The notes: a model not told the origin generated them from the letters alone. Shown: positions 34,783 through 43,996, counted from the stretch's first letter. The stretch is 64,000 nt of DNA from Planctomycetota bacterium (GCA_016197205.1 JACPWG010000185.1:62001-126000), one strand, 5' to 3'. Program-made: numbers and translations.

Positions 34783-35238
34783 GTGGACGCCACCCCATCG
34801 GGGCAGCCGCTCTCGCACCCACTCTTGGTCCTGCAGCGTCTCCCACTCGTCGAGTTGGTCCTCGCGATGATGTTCACGCTGGCGACCGCCGGGTTTTATG
34901 GGTACGAGTGGTGGTTCATGAGGCGGGCGCGGATTGTCGAAGGCGTCGTGGTAGAAATGGTCGTCACCGGTCGGATGCACGACATGAAGGCTCCTGTGGT
35001 GGAGTACGAGGTCGGTGGCATCCGGCGGCGACTTCAGATACCGCATGCGTCGAACCCCCCGAGCTTCGCGCTCGGCCAGAAACTGAGAGTGGCGTACGAT
35101 CCTGCCGACCCGGCGAACGCCCTTTCCGATCTTGAGGCTCGCCCGCTGATGCTCCGGATCCCCGCCGCCGCGGCGGGATTCTGCTGGCTGCTCACCGGCT
35201 ATAGGCTCCTCCGGCTTCGGCTGGGTCGGCGGGCATAG
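34783..35238 (+). CDS. DUF3592-like membrane protein
   Basis: A 151-residue protein from GTG 34783. A hydrophobic helix (LVLAMMFTLATAGFYGYEWW) comes first, then a strand domain (PVVEYEVGGIRRRLQIPHAS, LRVAYDPADPANA) and a second membrane helix (LRIPAAAAGFCWLLTGY). The order helix, small beta domain containing V.VxYDPxxP, helix is that of DUF3592 proteins. The function is unknown. The stop abuts the next reading frame, and the secreted HEAT protein may be cotranscribed. Confidence 0.75.
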   Translation: MDATPSGQPLSHPLLVLQRLPLVELVLAMMFTLATAGFYGYEWWFMRRARIVEGVVVEMVVTGRMHDMKAPVVEYEVGGIRRRLQIPHASNPPSFALGQKLRVAYDPADPANALSDLEARPLMLRIPAAAAGFCWLLTGYRLLRLRLGRRA

Positions 35239-35274
35239 GTGAGCTGGGAAGCGCGCACGAGAGGACTCTCCATC

Positions 35275-37260
35275 TTGAAGAAGACGACCGTTCGCCGGCT
35301 TGCGGTTGCGCTCGCCGCAGCCGCTCTCTTCCTCGCGACCAAGCGCGTGTCCGCCGATCCTCCCGCCGGGGCGCCCACTGTTGCCCCGCCCGCCGCCCCC
35401 GCGCCCGGCCTCCGTCTCGAGGTGCGGGTCGCCGACCTCCTCGGGGAAATCGAGCGGCTGGAGGACGCGCGTTCCCTCGGCGACGGCAAGCTGGTCGCCA
35501 TGCTCGGCTGCTCCGACGCCCGGGTCCGCGCACGCGCCGTGCTCGCGCTCGGTCGGCTTCAGGACAAGTCCACCGCGGCCGCGCTCGCGCCCCTTCTCGC
35601 GGATTCGGACCCCGGTGTCGTCGAAGCCACCCTCTTCGCACTCGGCCAGCTCGGCGATGCGGCCTCGGTCCCCGCTCTTCGCCCCTTCCTGCAAAACCCC
35701 TGGTCGCCGCTCCGCGCACTCGCCGTCGAGGCGCTAGGCCGCGTCGGCGCGGCCGCCGAGACATCCGCCCTGGTCGCCGACCCGGACCCCGCCGTTCGCG
35801 CCGAGGTCGCCTCGAGCTGGATCCGTTCCCGCGCCCTGCCGGGGCCCGCGGTCCTCGATCGCCTCCTCCGCGACGCCGTCCCGGACGTGCGGTGGCGGGC
35901 CGCTTGCGCCGCGACCCGGGTGGACGCGCGTGCGGCCTTCAAGTCCCTTCTCGGCGCGTGCGGCGACCGCGATCCCCTCGTCCGCCTCTATGCGGTGCGC
36001 GGGATCGCGCGCGCGGACCAGGACGAAGGGCTGCCCGCGCTCCTCGCCGCCGCCGCCGACCCCTCCGACGAGGTCGTCTACGAAGCGGTCGTCGGGCTCG
36101 GGACGCGCCCCGCCGAAGACGCCACGCGCGCGCTCGCGACCGCCCTCCGTCGCCCCCTCTTCGCCGTGCGTGCGGCCGCGGTCGAGGCCCTCGGCAAACG
36201 GGGTTTCGACGGCGTGGCCGCGCTGCTCGACGACCCCTCCCCCACCGTGCGCGCGGCGGCACTCGTCGCCGCCGCCCGCGTGCGGGGGGCGTCCATGGCC
36301 CTGCGCATCCAGGCCGCGGCCGCGCCCGGCGAGCATCCTGCGCTCCGACGAGCCGCGGTCCAGGCAACGCGCGTCCTCGCGGGCGCCGATCCCGTTCCCG
36401 CCCTGGAACCGCTCTTTCGTTCCGGGGACGCCGTCGTTCGGACCGCCGTGCTCGAAGCGCTCGAAGGCCTCGACGGGGAAGCACCGGTTCCGCTGATCCT
36501 GGCCGGGCTGCGGGACCCCGATCTTGCCGTGCGCGGGACCGCGGTCGGCCTGCTCGAGGGGCGAAAGGAGCCGCGGTTCATCCCGCCCCTCGTCGACGCC
36601 TTTCGCGCGTCCGGCGGCCGCGAGTTCTACGAGCTCCGCGAGGAGATCCTTGCCACGCTCGAGAAGCTCGGCCTCGCCGACGGCGTCGCGCTCGCCGAGG
36701 AGGCCCTCCGCGACTCGTATCTGTCGGTGCGGCTCCAGGCCGCGAAGACGCTCAAGGCCCTCGCCAAGCGTGAGGTGGCGCTTCCCCCCGCCGGCCCGCC
36801 CGACCCGCGTCCGGCCGTGCGCTCGTTCGCCCGCCCGCCGCGCGTCGCGATCGACACGCCACGCGGCCGAATCGTGGTCGAGTGTTTTCCCGACGACGCG
36901 CCCGTCCACGTGAGCCGGTTCATCGACCGTGTCGAGAAGGGCTTCTACCGGCGGCTCACCTTTCACCGCGTCGTGCCGAACTTCGTCGTGCAGGGAGGGG
37001 ACCCGCGCGGGGACGGTTGGGGGGACGGCGGCGAGACGGTGCGGGACGAGATCAACCGGCGGCGCTTCGAGCCCGGCGCGGTCGGCATGCCCAAGGCCGG
37101 CAAGGACACCGGCGGCTGCCAGCTCTTCCTCACGCATCTCGCCACGCCCCACCTCGACGGCAACTACACGGTCTTCGGACGCGTGCTCTCGGGCCTGGAA
37201 GTCCTCCGGCAGCTCGAGGTCGGGGACGAAATGACCCTTGAAGTGGTGGGCTCGCAGTAG
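35275..37260 (+). CDS. Secreted HEAT-repeat protein with C-terminal cyclophilin domain
   Basis: A 661-residue protein. I start at TTG 35275 because a GAGAGGA ribosome site lies 10 bases before it and the product then begins MKKTTVRRLAVALAAAALF, a clean signal peptide; a GTG at 35239 would add 12 residues before it. Residues ~60-500 are HEAT/PBS repeats (VRARAVLALGRL, VRAAAVEALGKRG). The last ~145 residues are a peptidyl-prolyl isomerase of the cyclophilin type: FHRVVPNFVVQGGDPRGDG, GAVGMPKAG and QLFLTHLATPHLDGNYTVFG. It probably assists folding or scaffolds partners in the periplasm. The fusion is uncommon outside this type of bacterium, as far as I know. Confidence 0.85.
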   Translation: MKKTTVRRLAVALAAAALFLATKRVSADPPAGAPTVAPPAAPAPGLRLEVRVADLLGEIERLEDARSLGDGKLVAMLGCSDARVRARAVLALGRLQDKSTAAALAPLLADSDPGVVEATLFALGQLGDAASVPALRPFLQNPWSPLRALAVEALGRVGAAAETSALVADPDPAVRAEVASSWIRSRALPGPAVLDRLLRDAVPDVRWRAACAATRVDARAAFKSLLGACGDRDPLVRLYAVRGIARADQDEGLPALLAAAADPSDEVVYEAVVGLGTRPAEDATRALATALRRPLFAVRAAAVEALGKRGFDGVAALLDDPSPTVRAAALVAAARVRGASMALRIQAAAAPGEHPALRRAAVQATRVLAGADPVPALEPLFRSGDAVVRTAVLEALEGLDGEAPVPLILAGLRDPDLAVRGTAVGLLEGRKEPRFIPPLVDAFRASGGREFYELREEILATLEKLGLADGVALAEEALRDSYLSVRLQAAKTLKALAKREVALPPAGPPDPRPAVRSFARPPRVAIDTPRGRIVVECFPDDAPVHVSRFIDRVEKGFYRRLTFHRVVPNFVVQGGDPRGDGWGDGGETVRDEINRRRFEPGAVGMPKAGKDTGGCQLFLTHLATPHLDGNYTVFGRVLSGLEVLRQLEVGDEMTLEVVGSQ

Positions 37261-37298
37261 CACCGCTCACCGCGGGCGGTCGCCAGAAACGCAAACGG

Positions 37299-37514
37299 AA
37301 CCACAGCTTTCACGGATGAACGACGATTTCACGGATTCGCGATCGGTGACACAGTCGCGCAAAAGCTTGTTTTTCGGGAAACGAATTCTCGGTAGAAAAT
37401 TGGCGTACTTGGCGAAATTCGCGGTTCGTCTTTCGGCGTCTTCGGCGTCTTCGGCGTCTTCGGTGGCTCGTCCCTTTGGTTGCGGCCTTGGGCTGCTCTG
37501 GGAAAGCTGTGGTT
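37299..37514. repeat. Spacer bounded by a 12-bp inverted repeat, with CTTCGGCGT run
   Basis: AACCACAGCTTT (37299-37310) and AAAGCTGTGGTT (37503-37514) bracket this gene-free stretch. It includes a TTTCACGGAT-type motif twice and a run of CTTCGGCGT units followed by CTTCGGTGGCTCGTCCC, as in the 23501-23810 spacer. This may be a small non-autonomous element. Confidence 0.5.
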
Positions 37515-37611
37515 TCCCTTACCCGCTCTCGCGAAGCTCTTCAAGAGATTGCCGGTAGTTTCCCAGTAGGGATCCAAGTCGCCGTTCGGCGCGGTTCAGG
37601 AGCCGTTCGTC

Positions 37612-38445
37612 GTGTCCATCGACTTCGATTGCTACTGCGGCGTCCGCATGGGCGTCCCGGACGAGCAGGCGAACACGCAAGTCCGCTGCCCGGGCTGCGG
37701 TCGCCTCTCGACCGTCCCGCCGCACACGACCTCCCCCCCAACGCCGGGCACGGTCCTCACGAGGCCTCTCCCTCCGGAAGCGCGGACCTCGCGCGCGGCG
37801 ATCTGGAGCGCCGCCCTCGGCGCGTTCGGCTTCCTCTGCTGCCCCGCCCCCGTCGCCCTTCTGCTGGGCGTGGTCGCCATCGTCCTCATCTCCAACAGCC
37901 ACGGCGCCCAGAAGGGGACCGGGCTCGCCGCGCTGGGGATTCTCCTGAGTCTGTTCTGGGTCGCGGCGCTCCCCTTCGCGCGCCCGATCCTTGAGCCGTG
38001 GTTCCTGGACCTGGCGCCCGATTCGATGCGACGCTCGTACGACCAGACCCGCTGCCGCGAAAACCTCTCCCTCCTCGGCGCGGCGGTCAACGCGTACGTG
38101 GCCCGCCAGGGGCAGGGGGAGGGCTATCCGCCCGGTCGCGGGGCCGCTTTCCTTCGGCGGCTGCCCGACGTCGAGCCGGAGCGGCTTCGCTGCCCGGCGC
38201 GAGCGCGCGTGCAGCCCGGCGCCGGGCCCGCGCCCGCATCCGGGGCCGGCCGTGGAGGGCGCGCGTATCGCGGCCCGGCGATCACGCTCTCGGGCGACCT
38301 CCCGGCCGAGACCGCGATCGCCTGCGACGAGGAGGGGCAGCACGCGGGCGGCATCCACGCCCTCTACCTGGACGGCCATGTCGAATTCGTCCCTGTGGAC
38401 TCCCCCGCCTACCGCGAGGCGATGGAGTCGACGACCTCGGAGTAG
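37612..38445 (+). CDS. Prepilin-like H-X9-DG protein with zinc ribbon and DUF4190-like membrane part
   Basis: A 277-residue protein from GTG 37612. The N-terminus has paired cysteines (CYCG, then CPGCG), a small zinc-ribbon-like knuckle. Two hydrophobic helices follow (FLCCPAPVALLLGVVAIVLI and GLAALGILLSLFWV), the layout of DUF4190. The C-terminal domain is strand-rich and ends with HAGGIHALYLDGHVEF, matching the H-X9-DG type C-terminus of DUF1559 prepilin-like proteins abundant in Planctomycetota. The usual N-terminal prepilin cleavage site is missing, so this is a membrane-anchored variant. The function is unknown. Confidence 0.7.
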   Translation: MSIDFDCYCGVRMGVPDEQANTQVRCPGCGRLSTVPPHTTSPPTPGTVLTRPLPPEARTSRAAIWSAALGAFGFLCCPAPVALLLGVVAIVLISNSHGAQKGTGLAALGILLSLFWVAALPFARPILEPWFLDLAPDSMRRSYDQTRCRENLSLLGAAVNAYVARQGQGEGYPPGRGAAFLRRLPDVEPERLRCPARARVQPGAGPAPASGAGRGGRAYRGPAITLSGDLPAETAIACDEEGQHAGGIHALYLDGHVEFVPVDSPAYREAMESTTSE

Positions 38446-38530
38446 CCGGGGCGGCAGGAATGCGCGTCGGCCGCTCGTCGTTAGGCAAGGGGGGCCGGCC
38501 TTGCGCTCGTGCGCGGCTCGGCCGTTTTGC

Positions 38531-38560
38531 TTGACTGTCACCCCGCGGTCGGCCTAGAAT
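38531..38560 (+). promoter_or_regulatory. Promoter of the HEAT-vWA gene
   Basis: TTGACT (38531-38536), 18 bases, TAGAAT (38555-38560), about 70 bases before the ATG at 38630. Confidence 0.6.
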
Positions 38561-38629
38561 GCCCGGCAGTCTTGGCGTTTCAGTCGTTCCTCCGGATCCG
38601 CCGCCGACCCTCCTCCCAGGGAGCCGCAC

Positions 38630-40294
38630 ATGCCCGCGCACAGACTCTCCTCGCTCCGGTGCCTTGCCCTCGGGGTCGTGCTCCTCGGCGGGCTCGCCGG
38701 TCTTCGCGCCGCCGCCGCCGCGGACGAAGTCGACGACCTGCATTCCGCGCTGAAAAGAAAGGCCTACGGCGATTATTGGGACCGGCTGGACGCCGCCCGC
38801 AAGCTGGGCTCCATCGGGAGCCGCAGGGCGGCCGAAGTCCTGTGCGAGTTCCTTGACGACGCGGAACCCCCGGTCATCGAGGCGGTGGTGCTCGCCCTCT
38901 CGCGGATCAAGGACCCCGAGGCCGTGAAGTTCCTCTCCCAGAACGCGCTGCTCGGCGGCCGCTCGGAGAAGACGCGTGCGCACGCGGCCTGGGCGCTCGA
39001 GCTGATGAAGGAAAAGGACACGATCCCGCCGCTCCTGAGGGCCCTCGGCGACGCCTCGGTCGAAGTCCGCGCGTGCGCCGCGAACGCCCTCGGCGCGATC
39101 AGCGAGAAGGAGGTCGCCAAGCCGCTCTCCGAAAAGCTGTCCTCGAGCTCCCCACCGCCCGTTTCCGTGGCCATCCTGCACGCCCTCGGCCGCCTCAAGG
39201 AGAACTCCGTGTACGACGCCGTCGCGGCGCTCTTCGGGACCTCGAACGCGCTGGTGCGCGCCGCGGCCCTGCGTGCGGGCGCCTCGCTCGGCGCGGAAAA
39301 AGCCCTGGAGGCCCTTCAGAAAGGGACGACCGCAACGGACGCCCCGGTCCGCATCGCCGCGCTCGAATCCTGTCAGAAGGCCGATTTCGAGGCCTCGCTG
39401 GCCGCCTCGATCAAAGCCCTCGACGACGAGGCCTGGCAAGTCCGCGTCGCCGCCATCTACACGTTTCAGCGGCTGTGGGACAAGCGTTCGCTCGAGCCGC
39501 TGATCGCCCGCATGGAGAAGGAAAAGGGGCGCCTCCGCCTCGACATCGGCCTGATGCTGAAAGACCTGACCGGGAAGGACATCGGCTTCGACGCGAAATC
39601 CTGGCGCGGCTGGTGGGAGGGGCACAAGGCGGACTTCGAGATGCCGCCCAGGCCGAAGAAGGGACAGAAGCGCGAGGCGAAAGACGACGGCACGCAAGCG
39701 GCGTTCTTCAACATCCCCGTGCTCTCCGACCGCGTCACGTTCGTGATCGACTACTCCGGGTCGATGTACAAAGAGGACCCGGGTCGCGGCACTCCCGACG
39801 GGAAGACCGCCGCCGCCGCGCCGAAGCGCAAGATCGACCTGGCCCTGGAGGAGCTGCAAAACGTCCTCAACCGGCTGAAGCCTGAAGTGAGGTTGAACCT
39901 GGTCGTGATGAGCACGGAGGCGGTGAACCAGAAGTGCCGGAAGGCCGCGCCGCAGCTCGTGCCCGCGACCGAGGAGAACAAGAAGCGTCTGATGGATTTC
40001 GCGAAGGCCACGTGCAAGAAGCTCGAGGAGATCAAGCGCGGGCGCGGCGACATGTACGACTCGATCCGGGACGCGATGGCGGACCCCGAGTGCGACACGG
40101 TCTTCGTGCTCTCCGACGGCCGGCCCAGCTCGGGCGAGGTGCAGGAGTCGGTGACGTTCTTCCACCGCATCGCCATGGACAATGAATTCAAGAAGGTCAT
40201 GATCCACACGGTCCTCACCGGCACGAAGGGGATCGACCAGGAGTTCATGGACCGCATCGCCGAGGAGACGAACGGGATCGCGGTGGCGAGGTAG
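38630..40294 (+). CDS. Secreted HEAT-repeat and vWA-domain protein
   Basis: A 554-residue protein with a signal peptide (CLALGVVLLGGLAGLRAAAA). Residues ~35-300 are HEAT repeats (RAHAAWALELMK, VRACAANALGAI). The vWA domain occupies the last ~190 residues: FVIDYSGSM is the MIDAS motif, and VFVLSDGRPSSG provides the later acidic loop. Such proteins probably act as protein-interaction scaffolds in the periplasm. It stands alone behind its own promoter. It is unrelated to the MoxR-linked vWA protein, having neither a peptidase domain nor a nearby ATPase. Confidence 0.8.
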   Translation: MPAHRLSSLRCLALGVVLLGGLAGLRAAAAADEVDDLHSALKRKAYGDYWDRLDAARKLGSIGSRRAAEVLCEFLDDAEPPVIEAVVLALSRIKDPEAVKFLSQNALLGGRSEKTRAHAAWALELMKEKDTIPPLLRALGDASVEVRACAANALGAISEKEVAKPLSEKLSSSSPPPVSVAILHALGRLKENSVYDAVAALFGTSNALVRAAALRAGASLGAEKALEALQKGTTATDAPVRIAALESCQKADFEASLAASIKALDDEAWQVRVAAIYTFQRLWDKRSLEPLIARMEKEKGRLRLDIGLMLKDLTGKDIGFDAKSWRGWWEGHKADFEMPPRPKKGQKREAKDDGTQAAFFNIPVLSDRVTFVIDYSGSMYKEDPGRGTPDGKTAAAAPKRKIDLALEELQNVLNRLKPEVRLNLVVMSTEAVNQKCRKAAPQLVPATEENKKRLMDFAKATCKKLEEIKRGRGDMYDSIRDAMADPECDTVFVLSDGRPSSGEVQESVTFFHRIAMDNEFKKVMIHTVLTGTKGIDQEFMDRIAEETNGIAVAR

Positions 40295-40700
40295 CGGGGG
40301 CGCTAAAATCCCAAACCCCAAATCCCAAAAGTGACGGCGTCGACGGCGGGCGCGAACGCAGTTCTCATTGGACCACCGATCGCGGTCCGACTCCGATCAA
40401 CGACCCGAAAAAAGGCTAAACGCGACCGAGTGCGGCAAGTGGCTAGATCATGGCTCCGCGTCCCAACCAGCCGCGGGCGAAATTTGCAATTTGAAATTCG
40501 GACCATCCGTGTGGGTCGAATGCGGGACGTTTACACAGAGACGCGGAGACGCAGAGGCCGGGCGCCGAGTCCACCCTCCTCTGCCGGCGAAAATCGCTGG
40601 CAACGCACGGAGAGATTGATTTTAGCTTCATTTCGGCTTGTTGACTCCGATGGGCACGGGGTGGGGGGACGCGGCGCCGCTGCGCAGCCGTCCCTTTTCC
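40295..40700. other. Gene-free spacer with low-complexity intergenic motifs
   Basis: I see no gene. The stretch contains CCCAAACCCCAAATCCC, a TTTGCAATTTGAAATT segment also seen near 20980, and an ACAGAGACGCGGAGACGCAG run. It ends in the promoter of the 5'-nucleotidase gene. Confidence 0.5.
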
Positions 40701-40729
40701 TTGACGATACGGGGGCACCGGCCTAGAAT
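40701..40729 (+). promoter_or_regulatory. Promoter of the 5'-nucleotidase gene
   Basis: TTGACG (40701-40706), 17 bases, TAGAAT (40724-40729), about 50 bases before the ATG at 40780. Confidence 0.6.
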
Positions 40730-40779
40730 CCGCCGCTTGCTTCGCGGTCACGCTCTCCTCTCCTCCTTCCGAGACCCAC

Positions 40780-42363
40780 ATGCCGATCCCGTGGAAGCGC
40801 CTTCCCCGTCCGCTCGCCCTCCCGGTCCTCCTTCTCGCCCTCTTCGGGCTCGTCGGCTGCCCGGGTACCGGCCACCCTACCGACCTTTCGCGGATCGTCC
40901 TCCTCCATACGAACGACCTCCACGGCCAGGTGCTGCCGCTCCGGCTCGCGGCACGCGGTGACGCCCCCGCGCGCACGGTCGGCGGCTTTTCCGCGCTCAG
41001 CCGCTACGCGCTCGACGCGCGCGCGGAGGCCGAGCGAAACGGCCGCGCCTTCCTCCTCGTCGACGCCGGGGATTTCTTCCAGGGCACGCCCGAGGGCGAC
41101 CTCCCCAAAGGCCGCTTCGTGCTCGAGCTTCTCAATCACATGCGCTACGACCTCCTCACCGTTGGAAACCACGAGTTTGACAAGGGACCGGAAAACGTCG
41201 CCTCGCTCGCCGGCGCCGCGAGCTTTCCTTTCCTTGGCGCGAACGTCCGCCTCGCCGACGACCCGGCGCACGGCCCCGCCTGGCTGAAACCCTACGTGCT
41301 GAAGAACGCGGGCGGCGTCCGGATCGCCTTCGTCGGCCTCCTGACCTCCGAGATGCCGATCCTGACCACCGCGGCGGCCCGCAAAGGCCTCACCTTCCCG
41401 CGCGAGGAAGAGGTCCTGGCCGAGCTGCTCCCGCGGCTCGAGTCCACCGAGCACCCGGACCTCATCGTCCTCGTGACGCACTGCGGCTTCGAACGGGACA
41501 AGGAGCTGGCCGCGCGCTTCCCGCGCCTCCGTCTCATCCTGGGCGGGCACTCCCACACCGGCGTCGAGAAGACCTTCACGCACCCCGCGACCGGCTGCGT
41601 GATCGGACAGAACTTCTCAAGCTCGCGCAGCCTCGACCGCGTCGAGATCTTCTGGGACCGGGCGAAGCATCTGCCGGCCTCCATCACGACGCAGCTCGTC
41701 ACGCTCGATGCGCAGCAGGCCTCCACCGATTCCGAGGCGGACGCGCTCATTGCGCGGTATGCGCCCGAAATCGAGGCTGCGATGGGCGCGTCGGTGGGCG
41801 TCCTTGAAACCGACCTCGTCCGCGAATCGAATGGCGCGGTCTCCTCTCCGCTCGGCAACGTCCTCACGGACGCCATGCGCGAAGCGGCCGGGACCGACGT
41901 CGCCTTCCATAACCGCGCCGGCATCCGCGCCAATCTCTTGGCAGGCGAGCTGCACGAGCGCGAGATGTACCAGGTCTCGCCGTTCGGGAACACGCTCGTT
42001 ACGATGAAGCTCTCGGCGAAGGACCTGCGCGCGGTGCTCGAGCACAGCCTCTCGTCCGGCCCGCGCTACTTCCTGGAAGTGTCGGGCCTCGAGTGCGACT
42101 ACGACCCGTCGAAACCGGAAGGGGAGCGGGTCCTCGCGGTGCGCGTCGGCGGCGCGGCGCTTGCCGAAGACGCCGCGGTGACCGCGGTGACGAACTCCTT
42201 CGTCGCGCAGGGCGGGGACGGACACGCGATTTTCGCGGCGCAGAAGGACGCGCGCGATACCGGGCTGCAGCTCCTCGACGCGCAGCGGGAATACTTCCGC
42301 AAGCGCTCGCCGTTCAAACCGGAGTTCAAGAACCGAGCCCTGCCGGTGGCGGCGGGTAAGTGA
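40780..42363 (+). CDS. 5'-nucleotidase/2',3'-cyclic phosphodiesterase-type lipoprotein (UshA family)
   Basis: A 527-residue secreted phosphoesterase that should release nucleosides and phosphate from extracellular nucleotides. The signal sequence ends in a lipobox (LFGLVGC), so it is probably a lipoprotein. The metallophosphatase motifs are LLHTNDLHG, VDAGDFFQGTP, VGNHEFDKG, VTHCGFE and LGGHSHT. The C-terminal 5'-nucleotidase domain has NGAVSSPLGNVLTDAMR, FHNRAGIRANL and SPFGNTLV. Length and domain order match UshA. It precedes a nucleoside importer, which fits a scavenging role. A hairpin terminator follows the stop. Confidence 0.9.
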   Translation: MPIPWKRLPRPLALPVLLLALFGLVGCPGTGHPTDLSRIVLLHTNDLHGQVLPLRLAARGDAPARTVGGFSALSRYALDARAEAERNGRAFLLVDAGDFFQGTPEGDLPKGRFVLELLNHMRYDLLTVGNHEFDKGPENVASLAGAASFPFLGANVRLADDPAHGPAWLKPYVLKNAGGVRIAFVGLLTSEMPILTTAAARKGLTFPREEEVLAELLPRLESTEHPDLIVLVTHCGFERDKELAARFPRLRLILGGHSHTGVEKTFTHPATGCVIGQNFSSSRSLDRVEIFWDRAKHLPASITTQLVTLDAQQASTDSEADALIARYAPEIEAAMGASVGVLETDLVRESNGAVSSPLGNVLTDAMREAAGTDVAFHNRAGIRANLLAGELHEREMYQVSPFGNTLVTMKLSAKDLRAVLEHSLSSGPRYFLEVSGLECDYDPSKPEGERVLAVRVGGAALAEDAAVTAVTNSFVAQGGDGHAIFAAQKDARDTGLQLLDAQREYFRKRSPFKPEFKNRALPVAAGK

Positions 42364-42406
42364 GCATCGCGCGGCATTGCGTTTCCCCCGCCATGAAATG
42401 CACGAC

Positions 42407-42450
42407 GACCTACGCGATTTCGCAAGTGCAATCCGGTAGGTCTTCTTTTT
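42407..42450 (+). terminator. Terminator after the 5'-nucleotidase gene
   Basis: GACCTAC (42407-42413) pairs with GTAGGTC (42436-42442) and is followed by TTCTTTTT. It separates the nucleotidase gene from the importer genes. Confidence 0.6.
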
Positions 42451-42560
42451 GACGGGAGAACAGGACCGATAGGCTACGGTAGCGAAACATCCCGTTGATC
42501 CTGTGATCCTGTCAAAACACCTTCCCGATTTTGGGCATCAGCGTACTACGGAGAAGAGGG

Positions 42561-43586
42561 ATGAACTCGAACGGCAAGCTCGCGTTGCCGGCGGCGATGG
42601 TCGCCGTGGCGCTCTTCGGGCTCTTCGCTTCGCCCGCGCCGCTGCGCGCGGAGGGCAAGCTCCGGGTCGGGATGGTCTTCGACGTCGGCGGCCGCGGGGA
42701 CAAGTCGTTCAATGACGCCGCGTACCGGGGCCTCGAGCGCGCGATGAAAGAGCTGGCGATCAACGTCGAGGACACGAAGTACATCGAGCCGACGCAAACC
42801 GCCGATCGGGAGACCGGCCTGCGCGGTCTCGCCGAGAACGGCTTCGACATCGTCATCGGCGTCGGGTTCCTCTTCACCGAGGCCGTGAACGCCGTCGCCA
42901 AGGAGTTCCCGGAGACCAAGTTTGCCTGCGTCGACTACGACATCCAGGAGGGGAAGGAGATCCCGGCGAACGTGGCCGCGCTCAAGTTCCGCGAGGAGGA
43001 GGGCTCGTTCCTGATCGGCGCGATTTCCGCCCTCACCTCCAAGACGGGCAAGGTCGGGTTCGTCGGCGGCATGGACATCCCGCTCATTCACCGCTTCCAG
43101 GCCGGCTACGCGGCGGGCGCGAAGGCGGCGAACCCGAAGGTGGAGCTGCTGGTCAATTACGCCGGCGTGACCCCGGACGCGTTCAAGGACCCGTCGAAGG
43201 GAAAAGAAATGGGCCTGACGCAGTACTCGAACGGCGCGGACGTGATTTTCCACGCCTCCGGGTCGACCGGGCTCGGCGTCTTCCAGGCGGCGAAGGAGAA
43301 GGGGAAGCTGGCGATCGGCGTGGACTCCGACCAGTTCGCCGAGGCGCCGGGCCACGTCCTGACGAGCATGCTGAAGCGCGTGGACGTCGCGGTCTTCGAG
43401 GAGATCCGCTCGGCGCAGGCCGGGACCTTCAAGGGCGGACCGCGGGTCTTCGGCCTCAAAGAGGACGGCGTCGGGTACGTGAGCGACGACAACAACAAGT
43501 CGCTTCTCCCCGCCGACGTGATCGCGAAGGTCGAGGAGCTGAAGAAGAAGATCATCGCGGGTGAGATCAAGGTTCCGAACCAATAG
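42561..43586 (+). CDS. BMP-family nucleoside-binding protein of an ABC importer
   Basis: A 341-residue periplasmic binding protein. ATG 42561 follows GGAGAAGAGGG; the signal peptide is LALPAAMVAVALFGLFASPA. The mature protein has the BMP/PnrA (TmpC) signatures: VFDVGGRGDKSFNDAAYRG, TKFACVDYDI, FREEEGSFLIGA, KVGFVGGMDIPLIHRFQAGY and HASGSTGLGVFQAA. Members bind purine nucleosides. The ATPase and two permeases follow at 43997-48137, separated by a 410-base spacer rich in repeats. I see no lipobox Cys; the signal ends in ApLRA-E, so it is a soluble periplasmic form. Confidence 0.9.
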   Translation: MNSNGKLALPAAMVAVALFGLFASPAPLRAEGKLRVGMVFDVGGRGDKSFNDAAYRGLERAMKELAINVEDTKYIEPTQTADRETGLRGLAENGFDIVIGVGFLFTEAVNAVAKEFPETKFACVDYDIQEGKEIPANVAALKFREEEGSFLIGAISALTSKTGKVGFVGGMDIPLIHRFQAGYAAGAKAANPKVELLVNYAGVTPDAFKDPSKGKEMGLTQYSNGADVIFHASGSTGLGVFQAAKEKGKLAIGVDSDQFAEAPGHVLTSMLKRVDVAVFEEIRSAQAGTFKGGPRVFGLKEDGVGYVSDDNNKSLLPADVIAKVEELKKKIIAGEIKVPNQ

Positions 43587-43608
43587 GGATTGCTGATTGC
43601 TGATCGCT

Positions 43609-43713
43609 GATTGGCGATTGGCGATTGGCGATTGGCGATTGGCGATTGGCGATTGGCGATTGGCGATTGGCGATTGGCGATTGGCGATTGGCGATTGGCG
43701 ATTGGCGATTGGC
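43609..43713 (+). repeat. (GATTGGC)15 tandem repeat
   Basis: Fifteen uninterrupted 7-base units lie in the spacer between the binding-protein and ATPase genes of the importer. The flanks are degenerate TGCTGATTGCTGATC units, and AATCAGCAATCAG units recur at 43928-43972. The unit length of 7 means the copy number can vary without affecting any gene frame. Confidence 0.9.
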
Positions 43714-43787
43714 GCCCAGCGATCGTCTCTCGGTCCGTTCCTTGTTCCGCTCGGCGCCCGCGGCGTTTGTGGCAACGGACGCCAGTT

Positions 43788-43910
43788 CCCCGTTGACGAA
43801 CTGCGGACACGATGCCTGGGGGCGCGGGCCACCGGCCCGCGCGAGCCGGCACACGGCTTTCACTGCGCTCTCGCCGTGTGGACCAGCGTGTCCGAAGTTC
43901 GTCAACGGGG
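43788..43910. repeat. MITE-like element: 23-bp terminal inverted repeats around a palindrome
   Basis: CCCCGTTGACGAACTGCGG... (43788-43810) is the reverse complement of 43888-43910 with one mismatch. The interior contains the CCTGGGGGCGCGGGCC palindrome seen at 20786, 56260 and 56505. A related GTGTCCGAAG..CGTCAACG end occurs near 56598. The element is about 123 bases long and has no coding capacity. Confidence 0.7.
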
Positions 43911-43996
43911 CACAAGGGATTCGTCCGTAATCAGCAATCAGCAATCAGAAATCGCCAATCAGCAATCTGCCGCCCCTCCATTCCGGCGCTTCCCGC

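Noticed and set aside
43609-43713. CRISPR array
   Set aside because: The units are 7 bases, directly abutting, with no spacers and no cas genes nearby.
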